This document shows positions 56,201-64,000 of a stretch of DNA of 64,000 nt, piece after piece. The notes under the pieces are model-generated. The model searched no databases and had not been told where the DNA came from. It saw nothing but the letters and a program-made list of their open reading frames with translations. The stretch lies in assembly GCA_003508835.1 (NCBI GenBank), contig PUFA01000066.1:2232001-2296000 (forward strand), given 5' to 3'. A program made the position numbers and the translations under genes. Within the stretch, counting starts at the first letter, position 1, and each line of letters begins with the position of its first letter. The DNA comes from Eonycteris spelaea (taxonomy: Eukaryota; Chordata; Mammalia; Chiroptera; Pteropodidae).

Positions 56201-59200
56201 AACAAAGTAAGCTCTTAGTAAATGATCTCTATTATTCACTCTACATATGTATATATTTACTGATTACTTATTACTTGCTAGGTTCTGAAGACATAGCAGT
56301 GAAAACAGATGCTCAGTTTCTAATTTGTTCTCATGTCACACATACTGACAGAGAATATACATTTTAATAATTTATCATAATAGTGAAAGTGCAGTGAAGT
56401 ACTGTAAGTACATGATGCTGTAGGTATGTAACAGGGGACCTTACCTAGTTTGTATGGGTGGGAATCTAATTCTTGAAGATCTAATATTTAAACTGAGACT
56501 CTAAGAATAAGGAAGATTTAATCTAGGTGAAAGAAGGATATAGAAGAATGGGTATTATATGTCAACTATAATTGAAAAAATAAAAGAATGGAAAATAATA
56601 TTCTAAGCAAAAGGAAGAACATACACTTATTAATTCATTTATGCAAGCAGTATTTTTTTCCATGCCCAGTATGTGCCAGGATTTGTGAATATAGCAAGAA
56701 ACAAAACTGACCCTCGTGGTGTTTACAGTCTAGGCTAGAGCCACGTAAAACTAAACTGTTATATAGGTACTAAACCTCTGAAGAAAAAATACAAATGGAG
56801 ACTTAAACTTGTCTGGGGATAATAGGAAAAGTCCACATAAAGACAGACATCTGAAGAATGAGTTGGAGCCAGCCAGGCTGGATGGGGTCAAAATGGAAAG
56901 AGTTAGAAAAAGTACATTTTGGTAGGGGGAACAGCATGGGCCTAGGGAGAAGCTGAAGAAATTCACTGAACTGAACATACTCTGGGTTGTTAGGGAGAAC
57001 AAGAGAAGAGGGAGGAGATGAGGTTCATAGTTAGGCTGGAGGAGACAACACACAGCCTTACGGGTCATAGTTAAGACTATGGGCTTTATCAAAGAACAAC
57101 AGAAAGCTTCTGAAATTGCTGATGGTTTAACTACAAATGTCTTGATAGAAAACAATTTTGCCTACAGACATTACCTTCCAGAAACTGGTCCAAAGCATGA
57201 TTAGTATAACACACAACCAAGATGGGGAACTGCTGCAGGTTGATTTGCCAAACGGGCTCATTGGTCAGAAGGGCCTGAACAATTTTTAGACCCACATAGG
57301 TTTTGCCTAGAAAACAAGAAAAAAGGATAGTTAAAAAACTTAAGAGACTTACTAAAAGGAGTAATTAATTACAGCAAATTATTATTTTTTTAAATTTTAA
57401 AGTAATATATTGAAATGGTTTAAAATCCAAGAAGCACAAATGGATATATTATGAAAAGCCCTCTAGCTTTTCTCTGCTCCAGCCACCCAGTTCCTATCTT
57501 AGAAGCAACCGATATTACCAGTTTCTTGTGTCACTTTCCAGGGACAGTCATTCTTTGCATAGAAAAAAAATACAAACATACAGTCTTTTTCGAGCCTTTC
57601 TCCTTTCTTTTTGATATAAATAGTAGCAGACTATTTTCAGTTTTACATCTTTTTTTCATAATGTACCTTGGAGATAGTTCTTTATCAATATATAAAAAGC
57701 ATCCTCTCTTTGTTTTTCACAGCTGTAGGTATATTTTATTTAGCCAATTCTCTACTGATGGACATATAATTTTGTTTCCAGTCTCATGTTGTAAATTATT
57801 TAGAAATGATTTTTAATATACCACAGTAGACTTGCCTTTGTGTTAGGAAGGGAAAACTCATAGAAATTAACACTTGAATTAGAGTTATGGGCTCATTAGC
57901 ATATGTTAATAATTAATTAAGTCTACAAATAGCTGAATTTTTAAGGTCAGGCTGAGGCAGCCACTAGTCTCAAAAATCTCAAGGTTGAGTGAAGAAGCAA
58001 TACAAGGAAATAAAAGATTTCAGTATATCATGGTAAGCAACGATTTTCTCCTCCCCCCCAACCCCCTATCCCACCACAACTGACATGTATTTAGTGCCTA
58101 AAAGGTATCAGGCACTAGTTTAGGTGCAAGAAATAAAATAGTGAGCAAAACAGCCATGGTTCTTATCTTCATGGACCTCAGAAACTTGCAGAAGGATAAC
58201 CATACAAATAAAAGTAAAAACAAATGTGGGAAATGAGAAATACACAGTACCAAGAAAACATATAACTGGGATTTTGGCGTAGTCACTGGGGTGAAAAGAG
58301 GCTTCCCTGAAGAAGTGACAATTGAGTAAGAGAGGCAAGAAAGAAGAGGAATGTACTAGTTGAAAGGTTCCTACCATCCTCCAGATGAGTGAAGACTGAG
58401 CCCTGGTTCCAGTAGTATAGGTGAGATAAGTAGTTAGACTGGGGAGAAATTTCAGAAGTGAACTTGAAAATGGTTTGACTGAGGTGGGGAGTACAAAAGG
58501 ATAACCTGTAGGTTTCTGGTTTGAGGAACTAGATAGATAAAGAGAACCTCGGGAGGAAAGAAAATCTTTATAATTCAATATTTTGGGATTTCGACCTCAA
58601 AATGACCCCTTTTGCTACTTCCCTCTTACACTCTAAAGGCAGGCTCTTTCCTAGTAACTCTGTGTGTGTGGCTTAAGTTAGCCTGAAATGATTACTATGC
58701 TTGGAACTAAAGAGTCCTGATTCAAGTCATAACATTAGGAAAAATTATTTGCAATATAAATATTTTGACTACACAAAAAATTCCTACAAATCCATAAGAC
58801 AAGCCATTCAACAGAAATAGGGACAAATTGAAAATGGCAATCCACAAAAGCAGTAATATAGTTAAAAATACAAGAAAGGATAATTTCATTCTTAAAGAAA
58901 CAGAAATTAACCACTGTGACATACATTTCCAGAGGACAATTTGGCAATATCTATTAAAATTATAAATCACTTAAGAATTCTCTTCCAGACATATTCTGTT
59001 TGTGTGTGAAATGATTCATAAACAAGGCTATTCACTGAAACATTACTTGTATTAGTAAATATTTCTACAGAGAACTGGTTAGAGAGATTACAAACTGCCC
59101 ACACAATGAAATATAGTATAGTCATGTAAATAAGACTGAGACACTACTTATGTACCAACATAAAATGGTCACCAAGATATTTTACAAGTGAACAAACGAT

Positions 59201-62200
59201 ATGCAGAAGATTGTTTTTAGCATAGTGGGTTAAGAAAAGTGGGCAGAAAGAAATATAAGTATGCATTTGCTTAAACATTCATAGAATATCTCTAGAAGAA
59301 TATATAGGAAGATAATAACATCGTTTGCTTTAGAGAAGGAAACTGAGTAGGATGGTAGGAGGAGGTCAACAGAGATTTAAAAAAATCAACTCCTACTGAA
59401 ACATAAAATTAAAATTAATAAGCCAAACATTTTTATCTCCTATCAGCAAAAACTGCTGATCAGCAAGAAGGCTGATAACATACAATAATGCTGGAAAGGA
59501 TATTTTTAAAAATGGGAAAACTAATTCCTTCTTGGTGGGAGTACAAATTGGTATCTTTTTTTTAAGCCCTCAAAACACCACTTTAATTATGTATATTTTT
59601 CCATTGTACAGATGTTTCTTATCAGAAAGAACTTTCCAACTGTTACATTAATTTTTTATCATGAGCTGCCATTACTTTATCAGTGTCTTTTAAAGAGACC
59701 TCTTCCCATGTTTGTTTTTTGTATATCCTTTAGGAAGGGTAATTTAACAGTACCTATGGTAACTAATTAATGTAAATTTCCACTTTAGGAAAAGAATTAT
59801 GAAATAATAACCAGAGTACCCAGAGGTAAACACAGATATAGATGAACGAATACTTATTACAGCACTGTAATACAAAAAAAAAAAAAAAAGGTATATTCAT
59901 ACCCTAGAGTGAATGCAAGCGTAATTAGAATTGAGATACATTTCTAAATGTGACTGTGGTGTACAGAATGTGAAAATGTCCATAACGTGTTGTTTTTGTA
60001 TATACATAAAGAAATTACAGACCCGTATATAAAGTGGGATCCCATTTTTGTTATTAAAAAAAAATAGAAAGCGTGTATGTGTGTATATAAATACACATAC
60101 AGACACAAAGTTCAGTGCCAACTATGGAGAACGTCTGGAAAGATACACATCAAATTACTAATAGTTGTTATCACCCCAGAGTAGGATTAGAGAGTGGCAT
60201 ATGAGGAGGAGGGGGTAGGAAGGTATATTTCCATGAGAATCAAGTATAGTGTAACAGATAGGGGAACCAGGACTCTAGGGCCAGACTGCCTGAGTTCAAG
60301 TCCTAGGTATGTCACTTAACATCTGTGTAAACTTCAATATATTATTCAACCTCTCTTTGCCTTAGTTTTTTCATCTGTAAAATGGAATGGTTTCTACCTC
60401 ATGGAGTTGCTATGAGGATGCAACAAGTTAACCATATGTGAAGCATGCAACCCAGTACTTGGCACATAGTGCTATTATTACATACAGTAAATCCTCATTT
60501 AATGTTGTTGACAGGTTCTTGGAAACAGACTCAAACAAAACGACATATAATACCAATTTGACCATAAGCTAACTGATAGAAATAAAAGTTCCTATACATA
60601 TTTCAGGTCACAAAAACATCACCAAGCTTCTAAATAAAGACCCCAAACACTTCTAATATTAAACTTTGAAATAAATGTGAGCTATATGTAAATTTAAGAG
60701 TAATAAAAACAAGTAAGAGAATTCTCTTCCAACTCGCTTATTCCAGTTCAGGTTGCAGGTGGCAGGAGCCAAACCTGGCAGTTCAGGGTGCAAGACAGGT
60801 ACCCAGACGGGACAGGATGTCCTTCCACTGCATGGCACGCTCACACGCACACATGCACACGCGTGCCTGCAAACATACACATTCAGACTGGGACAATGCA
60901 GACATGCCAATGAACCTCATGTGCACATCTTTAGGATGCAGGAGGAAACTGGAGCCCCTGGAGAAAACTTACACAGACATGGGAAGACCATGCAAACTCC
61001 ACACAGACAGTGACCCTGGCTGGGAAGTGATTTTTTCATCAATGTTATGACAAAATGATGTTGAATGAAATGATGTTATTTGAGTACCTGCTGTACTTGA
61101 CATTAAAGTAATATGAAGTCAATCAAATTAATATAGCCTCTTATGGAGCAAAGGTAACGCATCTTCAAAAGTTGGACGCTTAGCAGTCTTTTCTAACCTT
61201 GTGATACGGGTTTATTACTCTGCATACTAATGGGTCCCCACTGGAAAATCACCATATGCAGCTACTTTATATATAAACAAGTTTGAGATCTATTTCAGGG
61301 GAATGTTTCTAATCGAGACATTCTAGAAACCTAGAGTCAAGCCTCCCCTGCCCATCTCATAGTGCTGACACCATGTGCTCTGAAAAATTCTCTTACCTGT
61401 TCCAGGAGGTCCTTGAATAATAGCCAGTTCCCTTGTGAGAGCAAACTGCAAAGCTTCCATCTGAGAGTCATCCAGGTTCAGGGCTTCTTTGGAGGGCCAC
61501 TGGCTAGGGTCTAAGACATTAACTTTGGGACGTCTCAAGCCCTCGGCAGTCTTCAGAGATTCCCCAGTGGCAGTGGGATTCTTTATTAAGGGAGTAAAAT
61601 CGTATCTGCCCCCCATTAACAAGTATCTTGGCTCCTTCACATAGGAGTCACAGTCCACAATGTTCCTCTGGAAGGGAACGTCTTCCTCCTGGATCTCCTG
61701 GAGTCCTTCTAGGACATGCCTATAGGCCTCAAAGTATGCAGTTGTCTCCACCATGAGGAAAGAATCAGAGGGCTGGACCTCTGCTAGCAGTTGTTGGCTC
61801 TGCTCATTGAAGCAGAGTTGAACAATTCCTCGGCAGAGATCTTCTTGCTCCCGGTTAGACACAGTGGCAAAAAGAAATGTCTCGAAATTGTCCTTGGACA
61901 TGCACACCAAGGACCCATAGAGCAATCGCTTGGAATTCTGCCAGCGAACAAACTTCAGTGGTTTTGTGTCAAACTGCACCTTATAGACAATGCCTGATGA
62001 CGAACACATGGGAGTAATAATCCTGGTATCGAAGTAGATTCGGATGTCATCAAACTTTCTCTTCCTCAGACCTTGGTCTTCAAAGCTTTGGAGAAGTTCC
62101 AAAATGCCTTCTCGTAGGGGTCTGACAAAATCTTCTCGCAGGAGTCGGAAGTGGGTATCCAGATAAACAGCAGTGCTCTCATATTTTCCAGAAATGATGT

Positions 62201-63204
62201 TGGGGCGAAGGAATGGCTTCTCATCCAAGTGTACTTCATTGTAGGTAGGGTAAATGGGCATGGTCCGGTAGCTCTCAACATGGTCTTCTGCTTTAGGCTG
62301 TACTAGAGTATAGGTGTCCACTCTTAAAGTGCCCTCTCGCCTCTTTTCCTGCAGATGTTCAATGATGGTCTGCACCTTTTCCAGGTTCTTCTCTGTCTCC
62401 TCTTCTATGTCAACCCCAGAGGCTCTCAAAGCATTAAGAGAAGCTGGCAGGAGAGAAATGAGCATGGAAGTTTCTTGCACAGAGCTGGCAGGGAAGACGC
62501 TTACGAGGTCTTGGAGGAGGGAGATGATGTTACTAATGTGTTCTGGATATCGGTTTCGAATTTCAGGGACAGGTTCAGTGACCATCTGTACAACATAAGT
62601 TGGCAGGCAGACTTTGAGGAATTGTGAGTTCTTCAATATGCCCAGGACATGGAGAACACTCTGGCGGTCCATTCTGGAACTGCAAGCCTTCCGAAGAACC
62701 TGGCAAATGAGCTCAAGAAAGTTGGATTTCATATAAGAATGAGACAGGAGTTCCTTTAACCCTAAACTTGTGGCAAGTGTGATGACCACCTCAGAGGGGT
62801 CTTTCTGCAGAAGACTTTCCAGAAACTTATAACCTAGTCTCTTCACTTGCTGTGGCTGTTCTGCAGGCTTCTGGTGGGGGGTCCGCCACTGTTGGAAGTT
62901 TTCATCGGGCCAGGGAGGTCTGCGGTTCCTTTCCTCCTGGTTGCCATTTCTCCGCCTGGCGTCATTCTCCTGACCCTGTCTTTGGCCTCTAGGTTCATCA
63001 TGGGCATGCCTTTCATGGTTCCTCCTTTCCTGATGTGGGTTCCTACCCATGGCTGCAAACCTCTCTTCTCTTTGCCGGGAAGGAACAGGGGGTGGTTAGC
63101 TCTAGGAAACCTTCTGGGCTCGTTGGTTCCTCCTCTGAGAGCATTGGCTGGTGGATTATTGGCCTGATTTCTAGCTCTTGGGGGTAATTCTCCATCCATA
63201 GGCC
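44870..63204 (-). CDS. ZNFX1: ZNFX1, antiviral SF1 helicase with NFX1-type zinc fingers; 12 exons, three frame-breaking differences, 5' incomplete
   Basis: ZNFX1 is an interferon-induced, UPF1-like SF1 helicase that senses viral dsRNA at mitochondria with MAVS; about 1918 residues in human. Exons on the minus strand, 5' to 3': a 61397-63204, b 57175-57306, c 55674-55822, d 54916-55065, e 53762-53876, f 52257-52505, g 50942-51081, h 49808-49962, i 49293-49438, j 48371-48481, k 47957-48052, l 44870-47299. Domains: armadillo-like N-terminal region (a), Walker A GPPGTGK (end of a), acidic linker (e, f), VEEAAE (i), GDHQQLRP (i/j), YQHRMRPE (j/k), YQGEEND and VALSRAK (l), NFX1-type Cys repeats, and an RNF213-like RZ finger. 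Exon a has a frameshift, exon e an in-frame TAA, and exon f is out of phase. Nine exons are clean. The first coding exon (about 22 residues) and promoter lie beyond the right edge. Confidence 0.93.
47620..47830 (-). mobile_element. MIR, antisense, ZNFX1 intron
   Basis: ACTTGCCAAAATATTACACA and GATTCAAAAACCCAGGTCTA fit a reverse MIR core. Diverged. Confidence 0.45.
47957..48052 (-). CDS. ZNFX1: ZNFX1 exon k (motif IV)
   Basis: 32 codons, HRMRPEIARLLTPHIYQDLE then NHPSVLKYEKIK. HRMRPE is the conserved UPF1-family motif. Open. Confidence 0.93.
48371..48481 (-). CDS. ZNFX1: ZNFX1 exon j (motif III end)
   Basis: 37 codons, LRPSANVYDLAKNFNLEVSL then FERLVKVNIPFVRLNYQ. Completes GDHQQLRP. Open, phase 0-0. 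Confidence 0.93.
48540..49080 (-). mobile_element. L2 fragment, antisense, ZNFX1 intron
   Basis: GCTCTCTATGTGCCAGGCAC, then GGGTGACATGATTTG-like text (GGGAGTGACATGATTTGAAT), an L2 in reverse orientation. Confidence 0.55.
49293..49438 (-). CDS. ZNFX1: ZNFX1 exon i (motif II, DEAA-like)
   Basis: 146 bp, AAKYRQILQKVEPRIVIVEE then AAEVLEAHTIATLSKACQ to LIGDHQQ. VEEAAE is the Walker B motif of UPF1-like helicases. Open, phase 1-0. Confidence 0.93.
49808..49962 (-). CDS. ZNFX1: ZNFX1 exon h
   Basis: 155 bp, RLWLQMYQADTRRKILSYER to DAQVVGMTTTG. Strand before helicase motif II. Open, phase 2-1. Confidence 0.92.
50260..50840 (+). mobile_element. L2 fragment, sense
   Basis: CCTTCAGGTCATCCCTCTAA, CTCCCTGAGGGTAGAACCAA and CAACACTCAGCTAAGTAGGG follow the L2 3' end. 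It sits in the ZNFX1 intron between exons g and h. Confidence 0.6.
50942..51081 (-). CDS. ZNFX1: ZNFX1 exon g
   Basis: 140 bp, TQRNQKKKMKKKVKVELRKL to DLNSRWQLY. A basic coiled segment following the acidic linker. Open, phase 0-2. Confidence 0.92.
51265..51430 (+). mobile_element. MIR, sense, ZNFX1 intron
   Basis: CTATGAGCCTCAGCATCCCT and ATAAATGGGGAATAGTAATA fit a MIR core. Confidence 0.55.
52257..52505 (-). pseudogene. ZNFX1: ZNFX1 exon f (acidic linker), out of phase
   Basis: Begins AQAEGEEEEEEGEEEGS, then SLIEIAEEADLIQADRVIEE to RPRRRKE. The expected continuation (ENGAVQELANVLLAMRLDNY) is then in another frame. Read straight on, it meets TAA at 52338-52336. The exon is 249 bp, but entry phase 1 and exit phase 0 need a length of 2 mod 3. 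Compared with the human AAGAAGGAAGAG run, as remembered, two bases appear lost near 52359-52374. Donor GAG|GTAAAC. Confidence 0.85.
52774..52981 (-). mobile_element. 5S rRNA-derived SINE (fruit-bat MEG type)
   Basis: On the minus strand it begins GCCTACGGCCATGGTACCCT and follows 5S rRNA for about 115 bases, including the internal promoter (GAAGCTAAGCAGGGT, GGTTAGTACTTGGAT). A non-5S body follows, then an A-rich tail ending in repeated AATAAAAAA. A 14-bp target-site duplication, TAAATGTGCAATTT, flanks it at 52760-52773 and 52982-52995. It lies in the intron between ZNFX1 exons e and f. The 5S head fits the 5S-derived SINEs of fruit bats. Springhare also has 5S SINEs, but other repeats here do not suggest a rodent. 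Confidence 0.85.
53100..53720 (-). mobile_element. Old LINE-1 3' fragment, antisense, between ZNFX1 exons e and f
   Basis: CTATATAACTGGAATCACAC, CACGTTTTTGAGGTTCACAT, GCCAATCTGGTGGGTGCTAA and TTTCATATGTTAATGACCAT are standard antisense L1 text. With the 5S SINE it occupies most of this 1.26-kb intron. Confidence 0.7.
53762..53876 (-). pseudogene. ZNFX1: ZNFX1 exon e, carrying an in-frame TAA
   Basis: 115 bp between a CTTCCTCAG acceptor and an AAAG|GTAAGA donor. It reads DSEWVCFQGWKHFMMLEWLG then LGVGSFT, then TAA at 53795-53793, then SVASAGPENK. In human ZNFX1, from memory, the residue after SFT is Q (CAA), so one C-to-T change makes the stop. Phase entering from exon d is certain because exon d is 50 whole codons. 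Both splice sites remain good. Confidence 0.85.
54300..54790 (-). mobile_element. Two MIR copies, antisense, ZNFX1 intron
   Basis: First copy 54300-54480 (AGCTGAGGAACCTGAGAATC). Second copy 54640-54790 (GTTATCCCCACTTTATAAAA, CAAGATTCAAACCCAGAAGG). Both in reverse orientation. Confidence 0.6.
54916..55065 (-). CDS. ZNFX1: ZNFX1 exon d
   Basis: 50 codons, phase 0-0, IVTQMKESEQELHEGAQTLE to SLMNGPMQ. Part of the helicase 1B-type insertion. Open. Confidence 0.92.
55674..55822 (-). CDS. ZNFX1: ZNFX1 exon c
   Basis: 149 bp, GIYKCHKASIVRVGGRSNSE to NLPMHLRRAYMT. Open, phase 1-0. Confidence 0.92.
56005..56225 (+). mobile_element. MIR, sense, ZNFX1 intron
   Basis: GAGTACAGGCTTTAAAATCA, GTTTCTTCATCTGTGATTTG and AAAGTAAGCTCTTAGTAAAT match MIR. 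Confidence 0.65.
56630..57110 (-). mobile_element. L2 fragment, antisense, ZNFX1 intron
   Basis: CCCAGTATGTGCCAGGATTT, CTGACCCTCGTGGTGTTTAC and GTTAAGACTATGGGCTTTAT follow reverse L2. Confidence 0.55.
57175..57306 (-). CDS. ZNFX1: ZNFX1 exon b
   Basis: 132 bp, completes GPPGTGKTYVGLKIVQALL and continues to YTNHALDQFLE (motif Ia). Fully open, phase 1-1. Confidence 0.92.
57385..57830 (-). mobile_element. Old LINE-1 fragment, antisense, ZNFX1 intron
   Basis: Contains CTCTGCTCCAGCCACCCAGT, CTTGGAGATAGTTCTTTATC and CTGATGGACATATAATTTTG, antisense L1 3' UTR text. Confidence 0.6.
58080..58530 (-). mobile_element. L2 fragment, antisense, ZNFX1 intron
   Basis: AAAGGTATCAGGCACTAGTT, GTGAGCAAAACAGCCATGGT and GAGGCTTCCCTGAAGAAGTG fit a reverse-orientation L2. 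Confidence 0.55.
58720..59345 (+). mobile_element. Old LINE-1 3' fragment, sense
   Basis: CTACAAATCCATAAGACAAG, TTGAAAATGGCAATCCACAA, TTCATAAACAAGGCTATTCA and CACACAATGAAATATAGTAT match L1M-type 3' sequence. It is followed to about 60260 by further L1-like text. Confidence 0.55.
60250..60485 (+). mobile_element. MIR, sense, ZNFX1 intron
   Basis: GGCCAGACTGCCTGAGTTCA, TTTTTTCATCTGTAAAATGG and CAGTACTTGGCACATAGTGC, a well-preserved MIR. Confidence 0.75.
61397..63204 (-). CDS. ZNFX1: ZNFX1 exon a: N-terminal and armadillo-like region, Walker A; 1-base frameshift
   Basis: The acceptor TGTGTTTAG precedes GG CCT ATG GAT, reading PMDGELPPRARNQANNPPAN. A second frame, from QREERFAAMGRNPHQERRN to GPPGTG, then runs to the donor ACAG|GTAAGA. 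The two frames meet near the C5 tract (GGGGG on the plus strand, 63088-63092). The exon is 1808 bp while its flanking phases need 1809 (mod 3). The downstream frame has TAA at 63096-63098 and its first ATG at 63050 in the context GCAGCCATGG. From there 551 codons of ZNFX1 are open, including the conserved EHISNIISLLQDLVSVFPAS block and the region before the helicase. Confidence 0.9.
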
Positions 63205-64000
63205 CTAAACACAATGGGAATACAGAGTGAGCACAAAAATCAAGGTGCAAGGAAATCTAGAGGACAACAATGAACATGCTCTCATTTTCCAAAAACAATT
63301 AAGGAGCTTAGGTTTTATTTGGAGGAAAAAAAAGTTTTCTACCAAGTCATTTAACAAATGTAAAATAGATTATGTTGCCATACATATTATTAAAATATTG
63401 TTTTTTCAGAGAGTGCAAAGGGAAAAGGAATAAACATTTGCTGACTGCCTCATAAATGCTAGAGGATAAACATTTGCAGTATATCATTTAATCCTCACAG
63501 GCTGGGATTATTTCGGAGGATCAAAAACATCAGCTTGTTGCTTCTAGTTTCTTGCCAGTACCAAACAACAGTCAGTACATCAGTGTCAGAGCCAAACAGA
63601 CCTATTTCAAGTCTTGACATGGGCACTTCCTCACCAAGTTGCTAATTTCTCTAAGTCTCAGTATCGGGGTTGTAAAAATTAAACGTTTATAAGATGTTTG
63701 GCATAGTGTAGTACTTGACACATAAAAAGCTCTCATTAATGTTAGTACTAGTAGCACTAATAATTTTCTACTAGAATATCCTGATTTCTAGAGCCACTGG
63801 TTCTGCCATTAAACAATTATTTCATTGGCAACAGATGCATCAAGTGGGATAAAAACATAAAGAAAAATGCTTCTTAAACTTTGCCCATTATCAAATGGCA
63901 AAGGGAAAGGTGGGACTTCCTTTACTAAGACGTTTTTGAGCTAACTAAGACTGTGAAGGAAACTTAAAAATGAAACTCAAACTTAAATTTAGGAAATTGA
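63205..64000 (-). other. ZNFX1: ZNFX1 intron upstream of exon a
   Basis: No sequence coding for the expected first residues of ZNFX1 was found. The first coding exon, CpG promoter and neighbouring ZFAS1/SNORD12 locus should lie further right. Confidence 0.6.
63590..63750 (+). mobile_element. MIR, sense, ZNFX1 intron upstream of exon a
   Basis: TCTAAGTCTCAGTATCGGGG and AAAAAGCTCTCATTAATGTT are a diverged MIR. Confidence 0.5.

Noticed and set aside
44870..63204. ZNFX1 as a simple dead pseudogene
   Set aside because: All other exons, catalytic motifs, zinc fingers and splice sites are intact over about 5 kb of coding sequence. Recent loss, exon skipping or sequence error explain it better than an old pseudogene.
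1..64000. CRISPR arrays, operons, prophage, tRNA genes
   Set aside because: No spaced direct repeats, no bacterial gene layout and no tRNA fold signature noticed. The tRNA-like segments belong to MIR elements.

Overview
The window is mammalian nuclear DNA. It is intron-rich, with GT-AG splice sites, CpG-island promoters and old LINE-1, L2 and MIR repeats, and shows no bacterial or viral organisation. Three genes are recognised from their exons, in the order STAU1 (minus) - DDX27 (plus) - ZNFX1 (minus), which matches human chromosome 20q13.13. A bat is the most likely source, probably an Old World fruit bat. There is one SINE with a 5S rRNA head, target-site duplication and A-rich tail; such 5S-derived SINEs are known from fruit bats. 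There are also two antisense LINE-1 3' ends of a type I associate with bats. No primate Alu, rodent B1/B2, carnivore or ruminant SINE was seen.

Layout. 1-20070: 5' part of STAU1, with a first exon in a CpG island near 20 kb, a probable 5' UTR exon at 11 kb, the start-codon exon at 4.7-4.9 kb and an exon for the first half of a dsRNA-binding domain at 3.0 kb. The rest of STAU1 lies beyond the left edge. 20.3-26.2 kb: intergenic, with old repeats and one perfect 20-bp inverted repeat. 26.2-42.6 kb: complete DDX27, a DEAD-box RNA helicase of ribosome biogenesis, in 21 exons. 42.6-43.8 kb: tail-to-tail gap. 43.8-64 kb: ZNFX1, an interferon-inducible SF1 helicase and antiviral dsRNA sensor, in 12 coding exons. 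Its first coding exon and promoter lie beyond the right edge.

Main observation. Splice phases can be checked exon by exon. Fourteen consecutive DDX27 exons (8-21) and nine of the twelve ZNFX1 exons are open and in phase. ZNFX1 carries three frame-breaking differences: a 1-base loss near its N terminus, an in-frame TAA in exon e, and a phase error in the next exon f. The two broken internal exons are adjacent, and removing both joins exons d and g in frame. Translation could also start at a strong-context ATG just after the N-terminal frameshift. A shorter, intact ZNFX1 lacking the acidic linker is therefore possible. The caution is that DDX27, a housekeeping gene, also shows three phase errors (exons 1, 4 and 7, the last in the Q motif). 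An error-prone assembly is therefore the leading alternative and must be excluded first. Statements about human proteins rest on memory of the families, not on a search.
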